This document shows positions 18,616 to 28,898 of a stretch of 64,000 nucleotides of DNA, piece by piece. Made by a program: the position numbers and the translations under genes. Below the pieces are notes generated by a model, which was not told the DNA's origin, did not search any database, and saw only the letters and a list, made by a program, of their open reading frames with translations. The stretch comes from Fibrella arboris (GTDB lineage: Bacteria; Bacteroidota; Bacteroidia; Cytophagales; Spirosomataceae): assembly GCF_041321095.1 (NCBI RefSeq), contig NZ_JBGGWE010000005.1, forward strand, positions 1 through 64,000, read 5' to 3'. Every line of letters starts with the position of its first letter. Position 1 is the first letter of the stretch.

Positions 18616-18619
<4 letters not shown>
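17993..18619 (+). CDS. Aldehyde oxidoreductase 2Fe-2S subunit, PaoA/YagT type
   Basis: The 208-residue small subunit of a xanthine-oxidase-family molybdenum enzyme starts with a twin-arginine signal (NRRWFLK at 13-19, then a hydrophobic stretch), so the folded complex is exported. Cys91, Cys96, Cys99 and Cys111 (CDHGQCGACTV) bind the plant-type 2Fe-2S cluster. Cys151, Cys154, Cys186 and Cys188 (QCGFCTPG, CRCG) bind the second cluster next to the molybdenum cofactor. It overlaps the FAD-subunit gene by 4 bases (ATGA). The likely role is oxidation of aldehydes in the periplasm; the substrate is unknown. A paralogous operon lies at 44-48 kb. Confidence 0.92.
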
Positions 18620-19590
<971 letters not shown>

Positions 19591-19626
19591 AACGTTTTCG
19601 CTGTCATTCATGACGCCACAGGCATA

Positions 19627-21867
19627 ATGACATCTCAGATCATGGCAAAGAAACTCATTGGTGACCCCATCGATCGGATCGATGGGGCACAGAAAGTAAC
19701 GGGATCGGCCCGATACTCGGCTGATATAAACCGGCCCGGCCTGGTGCATGGCGTGCTGGTGATGAGTACCGTTGCAAGCGGGCGCATCCAAAGGCTCGAC
19801 CCCTCCAAGGCGCTGAAACTCCCGGGCGTACTGGCTGTGATGTCGCACGAAAATGCGCCGAAGCTCGGGGGCATGGACAAGAACAAGACCAGTCAGACCG
19901 CCACCGACCGGGTATTGCATGTATTCCAGGACAACGTAGTGCATTACAACAACCAGCCGATAGCCATGGTCATTGCCGACACGTTCGAGCACGCCGTGGA
20001 AGGGGCGTCGCTGGTTCAGGTCACCTACGATGCTCAGCCGCCCAGACCGGAACTTCCCGCCAACATCGACAAAGCGGTTACGCCCAAGCAACTTCCCCGC
20101 TACGATGACCAGGTCGATACCATCCGGGGCGACCTGAAAAAGGGAATGGCCGACGCCAGCACCCGCCTGGAGGCTACCTTCTATACGCCTACGCAATACC
20201 ACAACGCGCTGGAGCCCCACGCCCTCCTATCTTACTGGGAAGGCGACAAGCTGACCATGTACAATGCCACCCAGGGTATATCGGCCAGCCAGAAACGCGT
20301 GGCCGACATCTTTGGTATTCCCAGGGAAAATGTACGGGTGATCACGCAATACCTGGGCGGCGGTTTCGGGAGCAAAGGCACCACCTTTTCACAGGCAATG
20401 CTGGGCCCAATGGCCGCTAAACTGGTCAATAGGCCCGTTAAGCTCGTTCTGAAGCGCGAACACATGTTCGGGATGGTTGGCTCACGTTCGGCCACTGTGC
20501 AGAAGATGACTGCCGGCGCTACCGCCACCGGGCAACTAACGGCCATGTCGCACGATACGATGGCACAGACCGGCACGTTAGATGACTTTATGGAACCAGG
20601 GGGCACCATTACCCGGATGCTCTACGCCTGCCCGAATCTGGCAACATCGCATAAGTTCATCAAAGCCAGCATCGGCTACACATCGCCGATGCGGGCGCCG
20701 GGCGAAGCGCCGGGCGTCGTTGCGCTGGAGTGTGCCATCGATGAATTGGCCAGTCAGCTAACGATGGACCCGCTTCAGTTCCGGCTGGTTAACTACGCCG
20801 AAACGGACCCGCACAAGAACCTGCCTTACACCAGTAAATCATTGCGCGAATGCTACCAGCAGGGAGCCGACCGGTTTGGCTGGTCTAAACGGCCCGCCCA
20901 GCCACGCGCCACCCGCGATGGCAACTACCTGATTGGCACGGGCATGGCAACAACCGTCTATCCGGTCAACCGGGGCGAGTCGTCGGCCATGCTTCGCCTG
21001 AACGCAGACGGTACAGTTCGGCTGGAAACCGCAACGCAGGACCTGGGAACAGGTACGTTCACGATCATGACACAGCTCGCCGCCGAGGTTCTGGGCCTGT
21101 CGCCGGATAGGGTGACGCTCGGGGCGGGCGACTCCAAATACCCCGAAGCCGTTGGGTCGGGTGGTTCACGAACCACGGTCACTACGGGGTCGGCCGTGGC
21201 GCAGGCAGCGGAGGATGTACTGAAGCAACTGAAGAAGCTGGCCTACAGTGACCCAAAATCACCTTTGTATGCCGCTGCTGCCGCCGATCTTGTCGCCAGG
21301 AACGGACGACTCGAATCTAAATCGAACCCGAAGAAAGGCGAATCCTTTATCAGCCTGTTGAAGCGGAATGGCAATAGACCCGTAGAAGCAACGGTGAAAT
21401 CGACATCAGGTGCCGAGAAAGACACCTATTCGATGAATGCCTTTGGGGCCGTATTCGTGGAGGTGCGGGTCGATGAAGCCCTGGGAGAGGTGCGCATCTC
21501 GCGCATGCTGGCCAGCATTGCGGCGGGCAAGATCGTAAACGAAAAAACGGCCAAAAGCCAGATCCTGGGTGGCATGGTGTGGGGCGTCAGCATGGCACTG
21601 CACGAATACGCTGCCCGTGATCAACGCACCAGCCGAATCATGAATCCGAATCTGGCCGAATACCACGTACCTGTCAATGCTGATATCAGGAATCTGGACG
21701 CGTTTTTTATTGAAGAAAACGATGAGATCGTTAACCCGGCGGGCGTGAAGGGCATCGGCGAGATTGGCATTGTAGGCACGGTATCTGCCATTGCCAACGC
21801 GATCTACCACGCCACCGGTAAACGCCACTACGACCTGCCAATTACGGTAGAGAAGGTAATGAGTTGA
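19627..21867 (+). CDS. Aldehyde oxidoreductase molybdopterin subunit, PaoC/YagR type
   Basis: The 746-residue catalytic subunit binds the molybdenum cofactor (probably the cytosine dinucleotide form in this family). GGGFGSKG at 244-251, MRAPGEAPG near 355 and GIGEIGIVG around E712 are the cofactor loops and the catalytic glutamate that activates the Mo-bound water. It is the third gene of the operon, 36 bases after the FAD subunit. The start at 19627 is kept, though a Met six codons in is also possible. No cofactor maturation factor (PaoD/XdhC-like) is encoded nearby. Confidence 0.93.
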   Translation: MTSQIMAKKLIGDPIDRIDGAQKVTGSARYSADINRPGLVHGVLVMSTVASGRIQRLDPSKALKLPGVLAVMSHENAPKLGGMDKNKTSQTATDRVLHVFQDNVVHYNNQPIAMVIADTFEHAVEGASLVQVTYDAQPPRPELPANIDKAVTPKQLPRYDDQVDTIRGDLKKGMADASTRLEATFYTPTQYHNALEPHALLSYWEGDKLTMYNATQGISASQKRVADIFGIPRENVRVITQYLGGGFGSKGTTFSQAMLGPMAAKLVNRPVKLVLKREHMFGMVGSRSATVQKMTAGATATGQLTAMSHDTMAQTGTLDDFMEPGGTITRMLYACPNLATSHKFIKASIGYTSPMRAPGEAPGVVALECAIDELASQLTMDPLQFRLVNYAETDPHKNLPYTSKSLRECYQQGADRFGWSKRPAQPRATRDGNYLIGTGMATTVYPVNRGESSAMLRLNADGTVRLETATQDLGTGTFTIMTQLAAEVLGLSPDRVTLGAGDSKYPEAVGSGGSRTTVTTGSAVAQAAEDVLKQLKKLAYSDPKSPLYAAAAADLVARNGRLESKSNPKKGESFISLLKRNGNRPVEATVKSTSGAEKDTYSMNAFGAVFVEVRVDEALGEVRISRMLASIAAGKIVNEKTAKSQILGGMVWGVSMALHEYAARDQRTSRIMNPNLAEYHVPVNADIRNLDAFFIEENDEIVNPAGVKGIGEIGIVGTVSAIANAIYHATGKRHYDLPITVEKVMS

Positions 21868-21869
21868 TT

Positions 21870-21933
21870 GGTTGACCGGGCAATTGCTGAGGCGCGAGCG
21901 CTGCTACAGAGCCACCCAATGACCCGGTCAACC
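21870..21933. terminator. Inverted repeat between convergent genes
   Basis: Arms GGTTGACCGGG (21870-21880) and CCCGGTCAACC (21923-21933) pair perfectly over 11 bases around a 42-base spacer, filling the gap between two convergent stop codons. It is probably a bidirectional terminator or barrier; the loop is long for a classical one. Confidence 0.55.
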
Positions 21934-21935
21934 GC

Positions 21936-23012
21936 TTATAACTTTACCCTGAACAGCTTGAACGGGTAACTGACCTTATCCTGCCCGTCGTTATTCCTGG
22001 CCGTGCGGTTGATCTGAGCGGCTGTCACGTACAGGTAGCCATCGGGACCGATGCCGAAGCTATCGGGCCAGATCAGGCGATCATCGCGAACGACTGTCTC
22101 CAGCTTGCTGTCGGGTGTTACCCGGCGAATGGCTTTATTGGGTGAGTCGGTCAGGTACACATTACCCGCTTTGTCGGCGATCATTCCGTGCGAGACGCCG
22201 GTTTCGCCTACCAGTTCCACGCCTTTGGCCACCTCCGCAGGGGCCAGGTTGGGATTGATCAGCAGGTCGGTGGCAATCCGGTAGAGCTTGGTCTGATTAA
22301 TGGCCCGGTAATAGAGGTAGCGGAAATCGGGGGTTAGGGCAATGCCATTCACGTTGCTACTGAACGATTTGCCCGTCTGGTCTTTCACCTCTTTCCCTTC
22401 GATGATCAGCTTGAAGCCCGGCTCGGCGGAAGTCGACTTGTCTTTTTCCAGTACCGTCCGGCTTTTACCCGACGTTAGGTCCAGCACCACAATGGCAGAC
22501 CGTTTAGGGTCCGACAGATACGCTACCTGTCGCCGCGTATCGACCTGTACATCGTTGAGGCCGGTTTGCTCGCGGGGCAGGTCCTCGAACCGGTAGGTAC
22601 GTTCCACCTTATTGGTTTTCAGGTTGATGCGAAGCAGCTTCATGCCGGCAATGATCGGCGGGCTGTCAGCAGGGTTGGCCGGGTCCAGCACCCAGAGCGT
22701 GTTGGTTTGATCAACAAACAACGCCTGCACATTGATGAACCGGTCTCTGGGTTTCAACGAATCCCATTGGTTTATCTCCGCGTTTGGGTAGGGTTTACGC
22801 TGCCCGTCAATAATCTCCGCCAACCCATACCGGTATTCTTTCTGCTTCGGAAACGTCACAAAAATGCGGCCCGGTGAATGCGGCGAAACAGCCAGGCCAA
22901 CCGGTTGGTAAGGACCAAATTCGGCCACTTCGATCAGCCTGGGGTCCGTTTGTGCTGTGGCGGTGAGGCTAGTTATACTCGTTAGCAGAAGTGAAAGAAA
23001 CAGGTTTTTCAT
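21936..23012 (-). CDS. Secreted MRJP/yellow-like beta-propeller protein
   Basis: The 358-residue protein has a signal peptide (MKNLFLSLLLTSITSLTATAQ). The body matches the major royal jelly protein/yellow family: the opening FGPYQPVGLAVSPHSPGRIFV, WVLDPANP, LNDVQVDTRRQVAYLSD, SNVNGIALTPDFRYLYYRA and GVSHGMIADKAGNVYLTDSP are the blade motifs. The bacterial members have no settled function, though some act on or bind small molecules like the related lactonases. It is divergent from the SMP-30-like gene (101 bases apart), which suggests joint regulation. Confidence 0.82.
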   Translation of the reverse strand: MKNLFLSLLLTSITSLTATAQTDPRLIEVAEFGPYQPVGLAVSPHSPGRIFVTFPKQKEYRYGLAEIIDGQRKPYPNAEINQWDSLKPRDRFINVQALFVDQTNTLWVLDPANPADSPPIIAGMKLLRINLKTNKVERTYRFEDLPREQTGLNDVQVDTRRQVAYLSDPKRSAIVVLDLTSGKSRTVLEKDKSTSAEPGFKLIIEGKEVKDQTGKSFSSNVNGIALTPDFRYLYYRAINQTKLYRIATDLLINPNLAPAEVAKGVELVGETGVSHGMIADKAGNVYLTDSPNKAIRRVTPDSKLETVVRDDRLIWPDSFGIGPDGYLYVTAAQINRTARNNDGQDKVSYPFKLFRVKL

Positions 23013-23113
23013 GGTGTACTAAACAGGCTGTCGATTAACGGGCCACTCAATCACAAAGCCGAACGGGCCACTAACATCCGTTCGCCACTGGCTGTTGACT
23101 ACCTACGGGAAAC

Positions 23114-24172
23114 ATGGCCTCTATGATCTACAGATATTATCTTTTTTTGTTCGTTATCGCTGGCGCGTTACTAGGGTGTGGGCCAACTGGGCTGGCTCAG
23201 AGCACAGTAAAGAGCACAGCCAACCAGGATTCTGTCACGACAATTGGCGAGGTGATACGGCTTGATCCGCGCTTGAATCAACTCATACCGGCGAAGGCCC
23301 GTATTCAGGTTATTGGCTCAGGCTTCGGCCATCTGGAAGGACCAGTCTGGGTACGAGACAGTACCATGCTGCTTTTTTCCGACTCCGAACACCGAACTAT
23401 TTACCGCTGGTCTCCCACGAAAGGACTGTCGAAATTCCTGACGGAAACGGGGTACACGGGCCGCCTACCCTACAGCAAGGAATCGGGTACCAACGGCCTG
23501 GCGATAACCCCTCAGGGCGATCTGCTGATCTGTGAACATGGCGACCGGCGTGTAGCCCTCTTGGCAATGTCCCCTAAGAATGGCAAACGAACGCTGATCG
23601 ATCATGCGGAGGGGAAGCGCCTGAACAGTCCCAATGATGTGGTGGTGCATTCATCGGGCAGCGTCTATTTCACCGACCCTCCCTACGGGCTACCCAGACG
23701 GGAAACCGATCCTTCCCGCGAAACACCGTATAGTGGGGTCTACCGGCTCGCGCCGACGGGCGCCCTATCGGTACTTTTGCGTGACTTAAACTGGCCAAAT
23801 GGGCTGGCTTTCTCGCCCGACGAGCAAACACTGTATCTGACGGAATCCGACTCGCTACAGTCAAAAATTATGGCTTATCCCGTGCGGGCCAGCGGCGACC
23901 TTGGCAAAGGCCGTATCTTTTTCGAGATGGCGAACGTACCCAAACAGCTTCCCAATGACCGCGCCGATGGGCTGAAAGTGGATCGGGATGGCAACGTATG
24001 GGCAACCGGGCATGGCGGCGTGTTGGTGATCACCCCGGCCGGAACGCTTCTGGGCCGCATCAGCACGGGCGAAACCATTGCCAACGTGGCCTGGGGCGAC
24101 GACGGCTCTACGCTTTACCTGGCTTCGGGACCGTATCTATGCCGGCTACGCACCAGCGTGAAGGGCTGGTAA
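23114..24172 (+). CDS. SMP-30/gluconolactonase-like lipoprotein
   Basis: The 352-residue protein has a lipobox at LLGC (Cys22), so it is probably anchored in the envelope. The six-bladed SMP-30/LRE pattern is complete: HLEGPVWVRDSTMLLFSD (Glu metal ligand), RLNSPNDVVVHSSGSVYFTD, NWPNGLAFSPDEQTLYLTE (Asn ligand) and DRADGLKVDRDGNVWATG (Asp ligand). It should hydrolyse sugar lactones such as gluconolactone in the periplasm. That would fit downstream of sugar oxidation, but no sugar dehydrogenase is directly adjacent; the reductase gene that follows 38 bases later is on the same strand. Confidence 0.87.
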   Translation: MASMIYRYYLFLFVIAGALLGCGPTGLAQSTVKSTANQDSVTTIGEVIRLDPRLNQLIPAKARIQVIGSGFGHLEGPVWVRDSTMLLFSDSEHRTIYRWSPTKGLSKFLTETGYTGRLPYSKESGTNGLAITPQGDLLICEHGDRRVALLAMSPKNGKRTLIDHAEGKRLNSPNDVVVHSSGSVYFTDPPYGLPRRETDPSRETPYSGVYRLAPTGALSVLLRDLNWPNGLAFSPDEQTLYLTESDSLQSKIMAYPVRASGDLGKGRIFFEMANVPKQLPNDRADGLKVDRDGNVWATGHGGVLVITPAGTLLGRISTGETIANVAWGDDGSTLYLASGPYLCRLRTSVKGW

Positions 24173-24210
24173 TGGTCGCTCCGCCACTGTCTACATAAAC
24201 GTCTAAAACC

Positions 24211-25800
24211 ATGACCGAAATTGCCGTTGCCCGCCTCGACGACCTAGCTGATGGGCAAGTAAAAGGAGTGAAAGTCGGCCAAGACAACGTATTGCTGGCC
24301 CGCGTGGGCGAAACGGTCTACGCCGTGGGGGCCGTTTGCCCGCATTACCAGGCACCACTGGCCAAAGGGTTGCTATGTGGGCACCGCCTCTACTGTCCCT
24401 GGCATCACAGCAGTTTCGATATCACCAACGGCGACCTGCTCGATCCACCCAGCCTCGACGGCCTGCCAACGTACCCGGTTAGCCTGCACGACGGGCAGAT
24501 CTGGGTTACCCTGCCTGATACCAAAACGCCATTGACCGGTAATCCAGACCCTGAACAGCTACCGGCCGATGACCGGACCATTGTCATCCTTGGTGGCGGA
24601 GCAGCCGGCCTGACCGCCGCCCAAACCCTTCGCCAGGAGCAGTTTAGCGGTAGAATTGTCCTGATCACCCGCGAAAACGACTTACCCTACGACCGGCCTA
24701 AGCTCAGCAAGAATTTCCTGGATGGGCGCACACCCGCCGGGAAGGTGCCTCTACGCGGCGAAGCCTTTTACGAAAGAAATAACATTGAGGTTCAGGTCAA
24801 TAACGAGGTAGCCTCGATTGATGCCGATGCCCACACGATCACCTTCACCGACGGTGAGTCGATGCACTTCCACGCGCTGATCGCTGCGACGGGCAGTACG
24901 CCCAACTCATTGACGGTGCCTGGCTCCGACAAGTCAGGTATCTTCACCCTACGCACTTTTGCCGACGCCCGGCAGCTCATTGATCAACTCCCTGAAGCTG
25001 GAAAAGCAGTGATCATTGGCGGTAGTTTCATCGGACTGGAAGTAGCGGCCAGCCTGCGTAAGCGTGCGTTACAGGTCACCGTTGTTACCCCGGAAACGGC
25101 GCTCTTTGAAAAAGTACTGGGCCCGGAAATTGGCACCCTGTTTCAGACGTTGCACGAGACCAACGGTGTAACGTTCCGGCTCGGCGCGACAGTTGATTCG
25201 CTGGACGGCGACGAGCGGGTTACCGCGGTGGTGCTCGAAAACGGCGAACGACTACCCGCCGACATCGTGATCGCAGGTATTGGCGTGCACCCAAACACAG
25301 CCTGTCTGGCCAGCCTGCCACAGGATGAGAAAGATAAAAGCGTCATCGTGGATACGTACCTGCAGGCCGCCCCGGACATATTCGCCGCAGGCGACATTGC
25401 CCATTTCCCCGACCACCGAAACGGCGAATCGCCCATTCGGATCGAACATTGGCGAACGGCACAGCAACACGGTATAATCGCCGCCCTGAACGTGTTGGGG
25501 AAGGCCAAACAGGTGGGCGAATCAGTGCCGTTTTTCTGGACAAATCACTACGAGAAGCGGCTCTCCTACGTTGGCCATGCCGACCAATGGGATGAGATCA
25601 TCCTTCACGGAAGCGTTAAGAAGCAGGACTTTCTGGCATTTTATGTGAGTGGTAATCGGGTACTGGCTGTGGCCAGCATGAACCGGGATCAGGATTCGCT
25701 CGCGATCGAAGAACTGATGCGCCTCCGCCTGCTGCCGTGGGCTGAAGAGATTAGAGAACAGTTGCCCGACTTTATTCAATTAGCCCGCGAGGCATCCTGA
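24211..25800 (+). CDS. Rieske-FAD oxidoreductase, apoptosis-inducing-factor-like
   Basis: The 529-residue cytoplasmic protein joins an N-terminal Rieske domain (1-105) to a two-dinucleotide-fold reductase. The 2Fe-2S ligands are Cys43-His45 (CPH) and Cys62-His65 (CPWHH). The FAD motif is ILGGGAAGLTAA at about 130 and the NAD(P)H motif is AVIIGGSFIGLEVAASL at about 265-281, with ATG near 232 and FAAGDIAHF near 390 as further FAD contacts. The C-terminal 90 residues form the dimer interface domain. This layout is that of bacterial AIFM3-like and ferredoxin-reductase-like proteins. The electron acceptor is unknown. A terminator follows 12 bases after the stop. Confidence 0.9.
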   Translation: MTEIAVARLDDLADGQVKGVKVGQDNVLLARVGETVYAVGAVCPHYQAPLAKGLLCGHRLYCPWHHSSFDITNGDLLDPPSLDGLPTYPVSLHDGQIWVTLPDTKTPLTGNPDPEQLPADDRTIVILGGGAAGLTAAQTLRQEQFSGRIVLITRENDLPYDRPKLSKNFLDGRTPAGKVPLRGEAFYERNNIEVQVNNEVASIDADAHTITFTDGESMHFHALIAATGSTPNSLTVPGSDKSGIFTLRTFADARQLIDQLPEAGKAVIIGGSFIGLEVAASLRKRALQVTVVTPETALFEKVLGPEIGTLFQTLHETNGVTFRLGATVDSLDGDERVTAVVLENGERLPADIVIAGIGVHPNTACLASLPQDEKDKSVIVDTYLQAAPDIFAAGDIAHFPDHRNGESPIRIEHWRTAQQHGIIAALNVLGKAKQVGESVPFFWTNHYEKRLSYVGHADQWDEIILHGSVKKQDFLAFYVSGNRVLAVASMNRDQDSLAIEELMRLRLLPWAEEIREQLPDFIQLAREAS

Positions 25801-25812
25801 TCAATCAGTTAC

Positions 25813-25841
25813 AGACGGCCCATTTACGGGCCGTCTTTTTT
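25813..25841 (+). terminator. Intrinsic terminator after the Rieske-FAD gene
   Basis: The stem AGACGGCCC/GGGCCGTCT with a 6-base loop is followed by a T run. Confidence 0.92.
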
Positions 25842-25896
25842 AGTTTTATATACGTGCACTAGTTTTATTTTAGCATATTACCCCATTGACTATCAG

Positions 25897-25912
25897 TAGT
25901 TTATGTAAACTA
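25897..25912. promoter_or_regulatory. Palindrome upstream of ECF sigma gene
   Basis: TAGTTTATGTAAACTA has perfect 7-bp arms around TG and lies 60 bases before the sigma factor start in an AT-rich promoter region. It may be an operator for the sigma operon; the binding protein is unknown. Confidence 0.45.
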
Positions 25913-25972
25913 TAAAAAATAATTTCATTTCCCTTGTAATGTTTACTGGCTTTGGGCGTCTTTGCCATTGAC

Positions 25973-26491
25973 ATGGACCTACACGCGTTTAAGCAACGGA
26001 TTCTGCCCGTTCAGCACCGACTCTTCCGGCTGGCTTCGCTGTTTTTGCGGAATCGTGAAGACGCCGAAGATGCGTTGCAGGATGTGCTGATGCGCCTGTG
26101 GTCGAACCGTCAACAACTAGATACGTACCAGAGTGTGGAAGCCCTAGCCGTTCAGATGACCAAAAACCTGTGCATGGATCGTCTGAAGGCCCATGCCCGG
26201 CAAAAAGCAGTCGACAATGCCGATCTGACCAACGTACCTGGCGAACAACTGTCGCCCTATCGGCAACTGGAACTAACCGACAGTGGGAGCCAGCTGCGGC
26301 GGCTGATCGACGACCTGCCCGACGCGCAGAAGCTGGTGCTGCATCTGCGCGACGTGGAGGAATACTCGTTCGAGGAAATTGAGCAGGTAACCGGCCTATC
26401 GATCAACAACATCCGGGTTACCCTGTCGAGGGCAAGGCAGCGGGTACGCGACGGCTATTTACAAGTAAACAACTATGAATCAGAACATTGA
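25973..26491 (+). CDS. ECF-type RNA polymerase sigma factor
   Basis: The ATG at 25973 gives 172 residues. Region 2 is seen in FRLASLFLRNREDAEDALQD with the following VLMRLW, and region 4 in LPDAQKLVLHLRDVEEYSFEEIEQVTGLSINNIRVTLSRARQR, a helix-turn-helix. It should redirect RNA polymerase to envelope or stress promoters. Its end overlaps the start of the next gene by 17 bases, the usual coupling of sigma and anti-sigma genes. A TTG 21 bases upstream is a less likely start. Confidence 0.92.
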   Translation: MDLHAFKQRILPVQHRLFRLASLFLRNREDAEDALQDVLMRLWSNRQQLDTYQSVEALAVQMTKNLCMDRLKAHARQKAVDNADLTNVPGEQLSPYRQLELTDSGSQLRRLIDDLPDAQKLVLHLRDVEEYSFEEIEQVTGLSINNIRVTLSRARQRVRDGYLQVNNYESEH

Positions 26492-27260
26492 CAACCTGTT
26501 GACCCGGTACTATGCGGGTGAGACAACCCTTGATGAAGAACGGCAACTTCGCGACTTTTTCCGCAATACGCCAACGATACCGGAGCCTCTCCAGTCGCAC
26601 GCGCCGCTTTTTCAGTACGTGACAACGACCCAGGCCGACCGGCTTCCACTTGGTTTCGTTGATCGGCTGGACCAGCAGGTTGCCCCACGTCCAGTCGGCA
26701 GAATTAGTCAGCTAACGACCTGGGGACTTCGGCTGGCAGCGGGGGTTACTCTCCTGCTCATTGGCTTCGCCGGTGGTCACCTGTATACCCAGTCGAAGGT
26801 TGCTAACACCACTTTGGTAGCCGTGAACAACCAGCCGGAAGCCTTGCTGTTGAAGAAAACCCTGACGTATGACGCCACCAGCCAAACCTCGGCCAGCGAC
26901 CGGATTCAGGCGGTGAACCAGAGTTATGAACTGGCCAATGCCGACCAGGAAATAACGCAGCTGCTGATCAACACGCTCAACTTCGACGCCAACGTGAATG
27001 TTCGATTGGCGGCTTGTCAGGCCCTGTTGCATTTCAAGCAGGAAGAGGGCGTTCGGGAAGCGCTGATTCAGTCGCTGCGCATTCAGAAAGACCCGAACGT
27101 GCAGCTAACGCTGATCGACGCCCTGGTAGCCATCAAAGAAAAACGGGCCACGACCGAAATGCAGTGGCTGGCCCGTAACCAGCAGGTGCTGGAAGTAGTG
27201 CGCTTAAAAGCCGAAGAAGGAATCGGCGCCTTGACCAACACAGCTCAATCTCCTTCGTAA
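26475..27260 (+). CDS. Anti-sigma-like membrane protein with HEAT-type repeats
   Basis: The 261-residue protein has a short cytoplasmic N-terminus with NLLTRYYAGETTLDEERQLRDFF, typical of the sigma-binding region of Bacteroidota anti-sigma proteins. One membrane helix follows at about 83-103, then an extracytoplasmic domain. The region about 155-250 has HEAT-like helices (NVNVRLAACQALLHFKQEEG and NVQLTLIDALVAIKEKRA), which could serve as a sensing surface. The 17-base overlap with the sigma gene supports the anti-sigma role, but there is no classical zinc motif, so the assignment rests on context. Confidence 0.75.
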   Translation: MNQNIDNLLTRYYAGETTLDEERQLRDFFRNTPTIPEPLQSHAPLFQYVTTTQADRLPLGFVDRLDQQVAPRPVGRISQLTTWGLRLAAGVTLLLIGFAGGHLYTQSKVANTTLVAVNNQPEALLLKKTLTYDATSQTSASDRIQAVNQSYELANADQEITQLLINTLNFDANVNVRLAACQALLHFKQEEGVREALIQSLRIQKDPNVQLTLIDALVAIKEKRATTEMQWLARNQQVLEVVRLKAEEGIGALTNTAQSPS

Positions 27261-27285
27261 TACACCTTAGTTAACTCCTATTATC

Positions 27286-28062
27286 ATGAAAAAAGTACTC
27301 CTCCTGGGCATCGCCTGCCTGAGTCAGATCACTATGCTCTTTGCTCAGGAATATAGAACTAAACTGGCCAACAGTGGTGAGCAGAAAGTATCGATCCAGC
27401 TAAACGCGGCCAACCTGAAAATTGAAGGCTATAACGGCAATGAGGTGATCATTCAGACCACTGCCAAGATTCAGCCACCACCCGAACAGGCAAAGGGCCT
27501 GAAGCCCATCTACAACTCTGCCGTAGATAACACGGGCATCGGTCTGTCTGTCACGACTGAAAATGGCGGCATCCGAATCGAGAGCGCGTCGCGGAAAAAC
27601 ATGCCCTACACGATTCGTGTACCGCAAAAAGTGGCGGTGCTATATGAACAGATCAACTGGAACATGGGCCACATCACGGTGCAGAATGTAGACGGTGACC
27701 TGGAGCTTCGCACCAACAACGGTAGTATTTACCTGAACGACGTAACAGGGCCAGTGGTGGCCAATACCACCAATGGAGAGGTCAAAGTGACCTATTCAAC
27801 ACTGGACCAGCGCAAGCCAACCGCCATCACGACCATCAACGGCTCTATCGATGTGACGCTCCCCGCCGCCACCAAGGCCACGTTTAAACTGAGCACCATC
27901 AACGGAGAAATGTACACGGATTTCGATCTGGGCATGACCAAAAAAGACGGTATGACCCGCATGGGCGGCGGCCATGTCATCAACGGTACAGCGAACGGCG
28001 GCGGGGTTGATCTGCAGCTGAAAACGATCAACAGCGACATCTATATCCGCAAACAGAAATAA
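27286..28062 (+). CDS. Secreted DUF4097-type beta-strand repeat protein
   Basis: The 258-residue protein has a signal peptide ending LFAQ. After residue 40 it shows the repeating short strands of the DUF4097 family: LKIEGYNGNEVIIQTTA, NMGHITVQNVDGDLELRTNNG, IYLNDVTGPVVANTTNGEVKV and TAITTINGSIDVTLPA. The repeats suggest a beta-helix or solenoid in the periplasm. The function is unknown. It is third in the sigma/anti-sigma operon, 25 bases after the anti-sigma gene, so it may be the regulated output or a part of the sensor. Confidence 0.8.
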   Translation: MKKVLLLGIACLSQITMLFAQEYRTKLANSGEQKVSIQLNAANLKIEGYNGNEVIIQTTAKIQPPPEQAKGLKPIYNSAVDNTGIGLSVTTENGGIRIESASRKNMPYTIRVPQKVAVLYEQINWNMGHITVQNVDGDLELRTNNGSIYLNDVTGPVVANTTNGEVKVTYSTLDQRKPTAITTINGSIDVTLPAATKATFKLSTINGEMYTDFDLGMTKKDGMTRMGGGHVINGTANGGGVDLQLKTINSDIYIRKQK

Positions 28063-28077
28063 GGTGCGCTGGGTGTG

Positions 28078-28127
28078 TCGTGTCTTGCCACCGCCTGGTC
28101 GAAGGGTCAGGCGTTGGCAAGACACGA
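28078..28127. repeat. Strong 20-bp hairpin between the two DUF4097 genes
   Basis: Arms 28078-28097 and 28108-28127 pair at 19 of 20 positions around a 10-base loop, 15 bases after the first DUF4097 stop. It is followed by A rather than T on the plus strand, so it is more likely an mRNA stability or attenuation element than a full terminator. Confidence 0.75.
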
Positions 28128-28199
28128 AAAAATCCATACCGCACTCTAGATAACTCACTCCCAATCAGCCATTTTACCCCTCCCTATACACCTGTTGCC

Positions 28200-28898
28200 A
28201 TGAAAAATCCGCTGCTCTTACTGCTGATTCTCTTTTTGGTGAAGCCGGCTTTCTCGCAGAAAGTCACCACCAAAATCCTACCGTTAGGCGCCAGTCAGGC
28301 GGTTCACCTCAACCTGAAATTCGGCGACAGCATCCAGGTACGTTACTGGGACAAGCCGGACGCATCGGTGCGCATTTCGGCCCTCATCAACAACGGCAGG
28401 CTCAACGATGCACTCACCGTTGAAACAAGCTCGACCGATCAGGCCGTGAAACTGACGACTGACTTCGACAAAGACCTCATCCGGCAGGGTAAAACCGAAG
28501 ATTGTCCCGGCAACAAACACAACTGGCATAGTGATAAGAACGGCGATTCGTATTCAGTTTGCAGTAAAATCAACTACGTTATTTTTCTGCCCCGGAAAGC
28601 CGCGCTCCGCGTGGAGACCATCAACGGAAATATTGCGATTCAAGGGGCTACCGGTCCGGTCTGGGCCAAGTCGATCAGCGGATTTGTCGATATGAGCTGG
28701 TCGGGCACGAAAGGCGCCAACGTGGCCATGAAGACCATCACGGGCGAAGTATATTCTGATCTGGCCATTGATTTCAAGGGAAAACGGCCGAAGAACCCCA
28801 TTGTAGGCTACCAGCTGGAAGGCACTGTTCTCAGCGGTGGGCCGGAAGTGCGGCTGGAATCAATCAGCAACGATATTTTTCTGCGGAAAGAAAAATAA
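28200..28898 (+). CDS. Second DUF4097-like secreted protein
   Basis: The ATG at 28200 gives 232 residues beginning with a signal peptide (MKNPLLLLLILFLVKPAFSQ). The strand repeats are again of DUF4097 type: VHLNLKFGDSIQVRYWDKPD, LRVETINGNIAIQGATGPVWAKS, ISGFVDMSWSGTKGANVAMKTITGEVYSDL and a terminal RLESISNDIFLRK. That ending nearly repeats the IYIRKQK end of the previous protein, so the two are paralogues. There is a Cys-containing loop (CPGNKHNW...CSK) that the first lacks. The hairpin in between may set the ratio of the two proteins. Confidence 0.78.
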   Translation: MKNPLLLLLILFLVKPAFSQKVTTKILPLGASQAVHLNLKFGDSIQVRYWDKPDASVRISALINNGRLNDALTVETSSTDQAVKLTTDFDKDLIRQGKTEDCPGNKHNWHSDKNGDSYSVCSKINYVIFLPRKAALRVETINGNIAIQGATGPVWAKSISGFVDMSWSGTKGANVAMKTITGEVYSDLAIDFKGKRPKNPIVGYQLEGTVLSGGPEVRLESISNDIFLRKEK

